Assembly: GCA_051008975.1 (NCBI GenBank)
Contig: JBPCXA010000033.1
Span: 1 to 21,641, forward strand
Source: Persebacter sp051008975
Lineage (GTDB): Bacteria; Pseudomonadota; Gammaproteobacteria; Tethybacterales; Persebacteraceae
Reading direction: 5' to 3'
DNA length: 21,641 nucleotides
Shown: positions 15,500 to 21,641 of the stretch, piece by piece
How positions within the stretch are numbered: the stretch's first letter is position 1
How the letters are laid out: each line of letters starts with the position of its first letter
Program-made: the position numbers and the translations under genes
The notes under the pieces: generated by a model
The model's database searches: none
Seen by the model: only the letters and a program-made list of their open reading frames with translations
What the model was told of the DNA's origin: nothing

Positions 15500-15699
15500 T
15501 CGCCCGCTTCCCCGGCTCCGTCTTTCCGGGTTTCGTGGACTTTATACCGTTCTTTTTCCGATTTGTTGCCGACGAACAAAATGACAATGCACGCGACAAC
15601 GCCGAGAAAAGTGTAGACGCCGGGAGCGGCGCCGCCGGCGCCGACGAACATTGCGCCTTCGACGGCGCTCCAAGTTGCCTGATCAAACGGAAATCCCAT
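15496..15699 (-). CDS. 67-residue single-span membrane protein between amt and the flavoprotein gene
   Basis: The protein starts MGFPFDQATWSAVEGAMF. It has one membrane span (about 27-45, PGVYTFLGVVACIVILFVG) and a charged tail with KSEKERYKVHETRKDG. A perfect AAGGAGGT lies at good distance before the ATG at 15699. This supports the start and rules out the longer in-frame opening up to 15825, which overlaps amt. It is 13 bases downstream of amt and overlaps the oxidoreductase start by four bases. I know no function. Position suggests a partner of the ammonium channel or an anchor for the oxidoreductase. Confidence 0.8.
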   Translation of the reverse strand: MGFPFDQATWSAVEGAMFVGAGGAAPGVYTFLGVVACIVILFVGNKSEKERYKVHETRKDGAGEAGE

Positions 15700-15712
15700 G
15701 ATGCGTACCTCC

Positions 15713-17083
15713 TTAGTTGTTGGGTTCTTTGGAAACGGGGATGCCTTCCGGATACGCGCCGATGGGAACCTTGACGAGGTCAAGCCCGGCGATTTCAACA
15801 TCTTCCGGAATGCGCAGCAAATCAAACTTTTTCAGCACCCATGAGACGGCATAACCGGGAACAAAACCGATTAAGAAAAACACGACGGCGCCGATGATTT
15901 GTCCGTGCAGCGATATGACCGGAACGCCGGCGTCTCCCTGCAGCGCCGGATACCCGGAAGCGAAAACGCCCAGCAGCACGACGCCGTAAAGCCCGATGGT
16001 GCCATGAACGGTGACGGCGCCGACGGCGTCGTCTATTTTCATTTTTTCAAGGACGGACGCGCACGGTTTTAAGATGACGCCCGCGCTGAGCGCGATTAAG
16101 AAAGTCAGCGACGGAAAATAAATGTCCAGCCCCGAGGCGACGGAAATGATTCCCGCCAGCGCGCCGGACATCATCCAAAAGGGGTCTTTGGTGACGATCC
16201 ACGCGCCGATAATGCCGCCGGAAACCGCGATGACAATGTTGAACGCGAGCGCCGACAAGGTAATCGGAGTGCCGTAAATGGTCGCGCCTTTGTCGGCAAA
16301 CCAGCTCCATGATTCGCCGGGAACGATAATGCACGCCATCAGAAAGCCGAAAAATCCGACAATAATCAGCATTAAGCCGGTGATGGTGAACGGGACATTA
16401 TGCCCGACAATATTGTTGGCGCTGCCGTCGCCGTTAAACTTGCCGATGCGCGGGCCCAGATTGATCAATACGCCCAGCGCAAAAAAGCCGGCGACCGCAT
16501 GCACGAGTCCGGCGGCGCCGAAATCGTGGACCCCCCATTTCGTTACCAGCCAGCCGTCGGCGTGCCAGCCCCACGCCGCCGCCAGCACCCAGGCGAAAGA
16601 ACCCAGCACAATCGCCAAAACGGCGAAACCGACGGTCTGAATGCGCTCAATCAGCGCGCCCGACATAATGGATGCGGTGGTCGCCGCAAACAGCGCAAAC
16701 GCGCCCCAAAATACTCCGGAAGCCCAGTCGGCGATGTTCGGACCCATAAACTGGGCGGATTCCCCCCACGCCCACGCGATGGAATTCGCATATTCCAGCC
16801 CGGAAATGCCGGCCGCGCCGGGCGACAAAGTCAGACCGGTCGGAAAAGCCCAGTAAATCCACCAGCCGAAAAAATAAAAAGTGGCGATGACAAAGGCGAA
16901 CGCCAAAATGTTTTTGATGCCCGACGACAGCACATTCTTGACCCGCGTCGCCCCCATTTCGTACGCCAGAAAACCCGCGTGAATAATCATCATCAGCGGG
17001 ATGCTCAGATAGTAATAGACCTCGGCGAACATGGTGTTCGTCACCGTCGCCTTTACCGCAAGTTCCGTCAGTTGCTCTTCCAT
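15713..17083 (-). CDS. amt: Ammonium channel/transporter of the Amt family
   Basis: This 456-residue protein has about eleven membrane spans. The Amt core is intact: D187 and H195 in HDFGAAGLVHAVAG, and H360 in GAVTVHGTIGLYG. These correspond to D160 and the twin histidines H168/H318 that line the E. coli AmtB pore. It moves ammonium (or methylammonium) across the inner membrane. GAGGAG precedes the ATG. The gene lies between tmm and the small membrane protein in a methylamine cluster, so uptake or recapture of ammonium and methylammonium is a sensible role. No glnK/PII gene is adjacent. Confidence 0.93.
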   Translation of the reverse strand: MEEQLTELAVKATVTNTMFAEVYYYLSIPLMMIIHAGFLAYEMGATRVKNVLSSGIKNILAFAFVIATFYFFGWWIYWAFPTGLTLSPGAAGISGLEYANSIAWAWGESAQFMGPNIADWASGVFWGAFALFAATTASIMSGALIERIQTVGFAVLAIVLGSFAWVLAAAWGWHADGWLVTKWGVHDFGAAGLVHAVAGFFALGVLINLGPRIGKFNGDGSANNIVGHNVPFTITGLMLIIVGFFGFLMACIIVPGESWSWFADKGATIYGTPITLSALAFNIVIAVSGGIIGAWIVTKDPFWMMSGALAGIISVASGLDIYFPSLTFLIALSAGVILKPCASVLEKMKIDDAVGAVTVHGTIGLYGVVLLGVFASGYPALQGDAGVPVISLHGQIIGAVVFFLIGFVPGYAVSWVLKKFDLLRIPEDVEIAGLDLVKVPIGAYPEGIPVSKEPNN

Positions 17084-17108
17084 AACGTTCTCCTCTTGTT
17101 GTTTTACA

Positions 17109-17153
17109 GATTCGCGAATCCGCCGCGCGCCGTCCGCCCGGACGTGCGCGGCG
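17109..17153. promoter_or_regulatory. Strong hairpin and 12-bp palindrome between tmm and amt
   Basis: A perfect GATTCGCGAATC palindrome (17109-17120) directly adjoins a hairpin at 17121-17153, with stem CGCCGCGC/GCGCGGCG and an inner GTCCG/CGGAC stem. No T run follows on the minus strand, so it is not a standard terminator. It could be an operator, an attenuator, or a processing site that sets different levels of tmm and amt. Confidence 0.4.
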
Positions 17154-17180
17154 TGTGAACGGGCGTCCGCTTCGCCGCGC

Positions 17181-18524
17181 TCATTTTGTCCCGAGATACG
17201 ATTCCATTGAATCGTCCATCGCTTCCAGCCACGCGGTATGGTGCGGCGGCGACGCCTCCCCCGTGATTAAGGAGGGATACGACTTGTCGCGGAAGCCCAT
17301 AATGTTTTCCGCCTTGTCGTTTTTCCAGCTCACGAAAGTGCGGTTCATGCCTTCCACGTCAAAGTCCGGATAGTCGGTTTCATCGGCCAGCATTTGCACG
17401 TAATCGCCCTGGAATTTAATCATTTCCTTGGCCGATTCCAGGGATTGTTCGCGCGCGCGCCATTCCCGCGTGTGCGAAGCCATTTGCGCGGGCGCGGGCG
17501 GACGGACGCGTCCAAGCATCACATCCCGGGCATACCACGCCTGCGCGTCAAACATATTGAAAGTATACCACTGGTCCTGCATCCCCAGATAAAACAGGCG
17601 GGGGTTGTTTTCCCACACGACGCCCTTGTAGAGGTTCGGCGGATACAGCACATTGCCGGTTTTTAAGCGCAGCGAATCCGGCATAAACGGAAAATGGTGC
17701 AAATAGCCGGTGCATAAAATGACCGCCTGCACCTCCTTTTCGCCGCCGTCGGCGAAACAGGCGGCGGCGCCCCGCATTTTTTGCAGCGCGGGCTTCTCCT
17801 CCCAGTTGTCCGGCCAGTCGAACCCCATCGGATTGCTCCGATAACAGCTGGTGATCGTTTTCGCGCCGTATTTATAACATTGCGAGCCGATGTCTTCGGC
17901 GGAATAACTGCCGCCGACGACGAGAATATCCATTCCCTTAAATTCCAGCGCGTCCCGAAAATCGTGGGCATGCAGGATTCGCCCGCCGAAAGAATTAAAC
18001 CCTTCGTAATGCGGGACGTTCGGCGTGGAAAAATGCCCGGAAGCGACCACCACATAGTCGTATTCGCCGCTTTCGGTGCGGTTGTTTTTCAGGTCGCGGA
18101 CTTCCACGGTAAATTTTTCGCCGTTTTCGCAAAAACGCACATCCCGGACGACGGTGTTGAAGCGGATTTGGTCTTTGACGCCGGATTTTTCCGCCCGCCC
18201 CGCGACATAGTCGTACAAAACCGCGCGCGGCGGATAAGACGCAATCGGGCGGCCGAAATGCTCGGCAAAAGTATAATCGGCGAATTCCAGACACTCCTTC
18301 GGCCCGTTCGACCACAAATAGCGGTACATGCTGTTGTGGACCGGCTCGCCGTGCTCGTCCAGCCCGGTGCGCCAGCTGTAGTTCCATAATCCGCCCCAAT
18401 CCGGCTGTTTTTCGAAACAAACCGCTTCGGGGACTTCGTCGCCCCGGGCTTTCGCCGCCTGAAACGCCCGCAACTGAGCCAGCCCGCAGGGGCCTGCGCC
18501 GATAATCGCCACCCTCTTTTTCAT
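17181..18524 (-). CDS. tmm: Trimethylamine monooxygenase Tmm (flavin-containing monooxygenase)
   Basis: The 447-residue protein has the FAD motif GAGPCG (9-14), the flavin monooxygenase signature FGGRILHAHDFR (179-190), an NADPH-site GGSYSAED (204-211) and CTGY (271-274). The block DWGGLWNYSWRTGLDEHGEP (42-61) closely matches Tmm of marine Roseobacter and SAR11 as I recall it. Tmm uses NADPH and O2 to convert trimethylamine to trimethylamine N-oxide in the cytoplasm, the first step of marine TMA use; related substrates such as dimethyl sulfide are reported. It lies downstream of gmaS and upstream of amt on the same strand. The ATG at 18524 is preceded by a weak GGAAGAC site. Confidence 0.93.
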   Translation of the reverse strand: MKKRVAIIGAGPCGLAQLRAFQAAKARGDEVPEAVCFEKQPDWGGLWNYSWRTGLDEHGEPVHNSMYRYLWSNGPKECLEFADYTFAEHFGRPIASYPPRAVLYDYVAGRAEKSGVKDQIRFNTVVRDVRFCENGEKFTVEVRDLKNNRTESGEYDYVVVASGHFSTPNVPHYEGFNSFGGRILHAHDFRDALEFKGMDILVVGGSYSAEDIGSQCYKYGAKTITSCYRSNPMGFDWPDNWEEKPALQKMRGAAACFADGGEKEVQAVILCTGYLHHFPFMPDSLRLKTGNVLYPPNLYKGVVWENNPRLFYLGMQDQWYTFNMFDAQAWYARDVMLGRVRPPAPAQMASHTREWRAREQSLESAKEMIKFQGDYVQMLADETDYPDFDVEGMNRTFVSWKNDKAENIMGFRDKSYPSLITGEASPPHHTAWLEAMDDSMESYLGTK

Positions 18525-18553
18525 TTTGTCTTCCGCTTTCCCCTTGTCGGAAT

Positions 18554-18598
18554 AATTCCGTGAGCGTATGATAACACGGAATTTCCAAAAAAATCCAA
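18554..18598 (-). promoter_or_regulatory. tmm promoter with an operator-like inverted repeat
   Basis: TATCAT (18568-18573, one mismatch to the -10 consensus) lies inside a perfect 9-bp inverted repeat, AATTCCGTG/CACGGAATT, at 18554-18562 and 18575-18583 with a 12-base spacer. A weak -35 TTGGAT is at 18593-18598 with a long 19-base spacer. A dimeric repressor bound across the -10 box would block tmm. The rest of the gap up to 18672 is A/T runs and GC-rich sequence with no gene. Confidence 0.4.
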
Positions 18599-18672
18599 TT
18601 TTTTTCGCCTCCCGAAAAAAATATTTTTGCGGACGGGCGCGGGGGTTTTCGCCCCGCCGCCTTGTCCGTCGT

Positions 18673-19977
18673 TCAGCAGTCCAGCGTGCGGACGCGTTCC
18701 CAGTCCGTCAGATGACAGCAGTATTCGTTCCATTCGCCGGTTTTAAGTTTAACATAACCCGCGACCGTATCCGCGCCGAAGGCGTCGCGCAGAACTTCGC
18801 TTTGTTCCATCGCGCGCAGCGCGTCCAAAAGATTGAGCGGCAGCCGCCGGGCGTCCCCGGCCAAATGCGCCTCCTCGTACATATTAATGTCCAGTTTCGC
18901 GCCGGGTTTGCGGTCGTTGGCGGCGCCGTCCAGCCCGGCGGCGAGTAGCCCCGCTTGTATTAAATAGGGATTCGCCGCGCCGTCCATCAGGCGGAATTCC
19001 AACCGCCCCGCCGCCGGAATGCGCGCCATGTGCGTCCGGTTGTCGCCGCCGTAGGTGACCGCCGAAGGCGCCCAGGTCGCGCCGGAAAGCGTATTCGGCG
19101 CGTTGAGCCGCTTGTAGGAATTGACCGCCGGATTGAACCAGCCGCAAAGCGCCGGCGCCGAGTGCAGCACGCCGCCCAAAAATTGATACGCCGCCGGCGA
19201 CAGTCCGTTTTCGTCGTCGCCGGCGAAAAGATTGGTTTCGCCCTTTTCGTCCCACACCGAAAGATGGCAGTGGCAGCCGTTGCCGGTCAGATTGACGAAC
19301 GGCTTGGGCATAAAAGTGGCGCGCGCGCCGTGTTTTTCGGCGACCGATTTCACCATGAACTTGAAAAACACGTGCCGGTCGGCGGTCGTCAGCGCGTCGG
19401 CGTAGCCCCAATTCATCTCGAACTGCCCGTTGGCGTCCTCGTGATCGTTTTGATAGGGATTCCAGCCGAGCGCCAGCATCGCGTCGCAAATTTCGCGGAT
19501 GATGTCGTAGCGGCGCATCAGCGCGGTCTGGTCGTAGCAGGGTTTTTGCTGCGTATCGCGCTCGTCGCCGACGGCGTCCCCCGCGGCGTTGACGAGAAAA
19601 AATTCGCATTCCACGCCGCTCATCGGACGCCATTTTTGGGCGCGCGCCCGCCGCAGTTGATTTTTGAGCATCACGCGCGGCGAGGCGTCGATTTCTTCGC
19701 CGTTCATCCGCAAATCCGCCGCCAGCCAGCCGACTTCGGGGCGCCACGGCAACTGAATCAGCGTATTGGCGTCCGGCACGGCGAGCATATCCGGATGGGC
19801 GGGCGACAAGTCCAGCCACGCGGCGAAACCGGCGAATCCCGCGCCGTCGCGCTGCATCGGACCGATGGCGGCGGCGGGCACGAGTTTGGCGCGCGCCACG
19901 CCGAACAAATCGGTGAAACTAATCAGAAAATACCGGATGCCCCGGCTTTTCGCCGTTTTTTCCAGATCAATCGTCAT
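18673..19977 (-). CDS. gmaS: Gamma-glutamylmethylamide synthetase GmaS (glutamine synthetase family)
   Basis: The 434-residue protein has glutamine-synthetase metal and substrate motifs: GVECEFF (121-127), NDHEDANGQFEMN (177-189), TGNGCHCHLSVW (231-242) and RLEFRLMDGAANPYL. The N-terminus (GIRYFLISFTDLFGVARAKL), MQRDGAGFAGFA and KPCYDQTALMRRYD are typical of GmaS from marine methylamine users rather than GlnA. GmaS ligates methylamine to glutamate with ATP to give gamma-glutamylmethylamide, entry to the N-methylglutamate pathway. The ATG at 19977 is taken because conserved sequence starts within ten residues; the open frame further upstream is antisense to the divergent gene. The later pathway genes mgs and mgd are not visible. 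Confidence 0.9.
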   Translation of the reverse strand: MTIDLEKTAKSRGIRYFLISFTDLFGVARAKLVPAAAIGPMQRDGAGFAGFAAWLDLSPAHPDMLAVPDANTLIQLPWRPEVGWLAADLRMNGEEIDASPRVMLKNQLRRARAQKWRPMSGVECEFFLVNAAGDAVGDERDTQQKPCYDQTALMRRYDIIREICDAMLALGWNPYQNDHEDANGQFEMNWGYADALTTADRHVFFKFMVKSVAEKHGARATFMPKPFVNLTGNGCHCHLSVWDEKGETNLFAGDDENGLSPAAYQFLGGVLHSAPALCGWFNPAVNSYKRLNAPNTLSGATWAPSAVTYGGDNRTHMARIPAAGRLEFRLMDGAANPYLIQAGLLAAGLDGAANDRKPGAKLDINMYEEAHLAGDARRLPLNLLDALRAMEQSEVLRDAFGADTVAGYVKLKTGEWNEYCCHLTDWERVRTLDC

Positions 19978-20039
19978 TTGCAACCATCGTCTCCGCTCCT
20001 CGCGCCAATTTGTACCACGAAATAACGCCGATTTTACAA

Positions 20040-20075
20040 ATTTCGCAAAAAAATTTTGGCGAAATGCGTTATACT
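20040..20075. promoter_or_regulatory. Divergent promoter region between gmaS and the second synthetase
   Basis: The 162-base gap holds an inverted repeat ATTTCGC/GCGAAAT (20040-20046 and 20059-20065, 12-base A/T spacer) and TATACT (20070-20075) as a -10 candidate for the rightward gene. The leftward -10 is unclear. A shared regulator site is possible but unproven. Confidence 0.3.
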
Positions 20076-20139
20076 GCATCCGCCCCCGGAGAGGGGAAGG
20101 AATTTTTTGACCGCCGACAGGCGAAAGAAGGAGAGTAAT

Positions 20140-21641
20140 ATGACCCCATTGGAACAACACGTCGCGCGTCCCGGACGGGCGGAACTCGTCCAGCAGGTGC
20201 GCGCCAAAATAAACGCGCTCGGCGTCGACTACATTTATTATCAGTTCGTTTCGGTGACCGGGCGGATTGTCGGCAAAGGCATTCCCGCCGACCACTGGGA
20301 GCGCACCGCCGAAAAGGGATTCCAACTCGTCTACGGGGCGACGGCGAATCTGTACACCGACCGCCACGGCGACTATATCGGCTACGGGCCGGAGGCGTCC
20401 GAACTTGTCGGCATTCCCGACCCGGAGACGTTCGCGCGGCTGCCGTGGGACAAGCGGGTCGCGCGCGTATTTTGCACCTGCTTCCGCAACCGCGAGGAAA
20501 CGGAGGATCCCGGCGGCTTTCTGACTTCGGACTGTCGCGGCAATTTGCGGCGGGCGCATCAGGCGTTTGAAGACAAGCACAAAATGCATTTGCGGGCGGG
20601 AATGGAGCCGGAAATGATGTGGCTGAAAAAGGGCGCGAACAGCCTCCCGGACGGCGGCTACACCAAGCCGAACTGCTATCATATTGACCAGTTCGAAATG
20701 CTGCGTCCGGTGTTTTTGCGGGTGGTTGAATACGCCCGCGCGATGGGGCTGGATATGGTGCAGGGCGACCACGAGGACGCGCCGGGGCAATTGGAACTCA
20801 ATTTTGAGTTTGACGAAGTGCTGCGCACCTGCGACCGTCTGACGACCTACCGCCAGATTTGCGCGCAGGTGGCGCGCGAGTTTGACATCATCGCGTGTTT
20901 TATGCCGAAGCCGTTTATGGGCGTTTCGGCGTCCGGCTGCCACCAGAATTTGTCGCTGTGGAAGGGCGGCGAGGACGAAGTCAATCCGCTGGGCAATTTT
21001 GACAAAAGCACCCAAACGCTCGGCGGTCATCGGAAAATAGAACTGCCCGGCTTGGAAGGCGCGTTTTTGCATCGCAAGGGCGGCGAGAACCTGTTTATGC
21101 CGGACGCCAAAAAAGATCCGCGCAAGCCGGGGCCGGTCGGGCTGCGGTGCATCGGCGGCGTCGTGGAGCATTTGCCGGCGCTGACCGCCATCGGATGTTC
21201 CACGGTGAATTCCTACCGCCGTCTGTGGGACACCGGATTTTGGGCGCCGGTGTACGCCGACTGGGGCTTCCAAAACCGCACCTGCGGCTTGCGGGTTTCG
21301 GCGCCGGGGCGTTTTGAGTATCGGGCGGTGGATTCGGCGGTCAATCCGTACTTAATGTCTTCGGCGGTTTTGGCGGCGTTCGGAGACGGACTGGACAAAA
21401 AGATGGACCCCGGCGAGCCCGAATCGCGCAACATTTACGAGGCGATTGACGAGGGCAAGAAAGTGGCGAAACTGCCGCTGACTTTCGGCGAGGCGTTGGA
21501 GCGTCTGGCGGCGGACGGCGTGATTAAAGGCGGCGCGCTGCCCGGCGAAATGGAGCGCGTTTTCTTCCACTACAAACGCAACGAGTGGGAGAAATTTCTG
21601 GCGACGGTCACCGACTGGGATTTGCAAACCTATTGGGACTG
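20140..21641 (+). CDS. Glutamine synthetase-family protein, 500 residues seen (3' end at or just past window edge)
   Basis: The frame from ATG 20140 is open to the window end. AAGGAG lies upstream at good spacing. Glutamine-synthetase motifs are intact: GMEPEM (metal-binding glutamates), QGDHEDAPGQLELNF, the active-site-type histidine in SASGCHQNLSLW, the arginine in NSYRRLW, and NRTCGLRVSAPG with FEYRAVDSAVNPYL. It is longer than GmaS next door and lacks GmaS-specific blocks, so it probably ligates a different amine or ammonium; substrate unknown. The last bases, GAC then TG, would make a stop if the next base is A, so the gene may be only one base short of complete. It is divergent from gmaS. 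Confidence 0.85.
   Translation, partial: MTPLEQHVARPGRAELVQQVRAKINALGVDYIYYQFVSVTGRIVGKGIPADHWERTAEKGFQLVYGATANLYTDRHGDYIGYGPEASELVGIPDPETFARLPWDKRVARVFCTCFRNREETEDPGGFLTSDCRGNLRRAHQAFEDKHKMHLRAGMEPEMMWLKKGANSLPDGGYTKPNCYHIDQFEMLRPVFLRVVEYARAMGLDMVQGDHEDAPGQLELNFEFDEVLRTCDRLTTYRQICAQVAREFDIIACFMPKPFMGVSASGCHQNLSLWKGGEDEVNPLGNFDKSTQTLGGHRKIELPGLEGAFLHRKGGENLFMPDAKKDPRKPGPVGLRCIGGVVEHLPALTAIGCSTVNSYRRLWDTGFWAPVYADWGFQNRTCGLRVSAPGRFEYRAVDSAVNPYLMSSAVLAAFGDGLDKKMDPGEPESRNIYEAIDEGKKVAKLPLTFGEALERLAADGVIKGGALPGEMERVFFHYKRNEWEKFLATVTDWDLQTYWD

Noticed and set aside
20080..20139. Possible glycine or glutamine riboswitch before the second synthetase (GGAGAG, then GCCGACAGGCGAAAG)
   Set aside because: Only fragments resemble the glycine aptamer core. 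The space from the likely start site is about 60 bases, too short for a full aptamer, and long pairing stems are missing.
19978..21273. Upstream minus-strand extension of gmaS
   Set aside because: It is antisense to the divergent synthetase, whose own motifs are intact. GmaS homology begins right after 19977.

Overview
The window comes from a bacterium rich in G+C, probably a marine member of the Pseudomonadota (Alphaproteobacteria most likely, Gammaproteobacteria possible). The evidence is a trimethylamine monooxygenase (tmm) and a gamma-glutamylmethylamide synthetase (gmaS), which mark marine methylated-amine users, a System I cytochrome c maturation locus (ccmABC), a DMGDH-type flavoprotein and an Amt ammonium channel. 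No rRNA, tRNA, CRISPR array, transposase or integrase was found.

Layout from left to right. (1) 1-2643, minus strand: a DMGDH/GcvT-type demethylating flavoprotein, followed four bases later by an FmdB-type zinc-ribbon gene cut by the window edge. (2) 2644-2989: an intergenic region holding a large nested palindrome. (3) 2990-5016, plus strand: ccmA, ccmB, ccmC. (4) 5017-5362: more palindromes, including a second copy of the first element in the opposite orientation. (5) 5363-8227, minus strand: a YyaL/DUF255 thioredoxin-like protein and a MOSC protein. A run of ten G lies at the YyaL start codon. (6) 8211-14146, minus strand: five tightly packed genes that look like an accessory island. They encode a GNAT acetyltransferase fused to an ABC ATPase, a HerA-type ATPase, an unrecognised 386-residue protein with possible winged helices, a PLD-family nuclease-like protein, and an ORC/Cdc6-like AAA ATPase. 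(7) 14210-19977, minus strand: gmaS, tmm, amt, a 67-residue membrane protein and a sarcosine-oxidase-like flavoprotein. (8) 20140-21641, plus strand: a second glutamine-synthetase-family gene, divergent from gmaS and still open at the window end.

Together the flanks describe use of methylated amines for nitrogen and one-carbon units. Tmm oxidises trimethylamine to TMAO, GmaS captures methylamine on glutamate, the flavoproteins probably oxidise N-methyl groups, and Amt with the second synthetase would handle ammonium.

The island is the best candidate for a little-described system. It has its own promoter, overlapping reading frames, three different P-loop NTPases plus a nuclease-like protein, and visibly less CG-rich sequence than its surroundings. 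I cannot match its gene content to a named defence or DNA-modification system; a role in one is inference.
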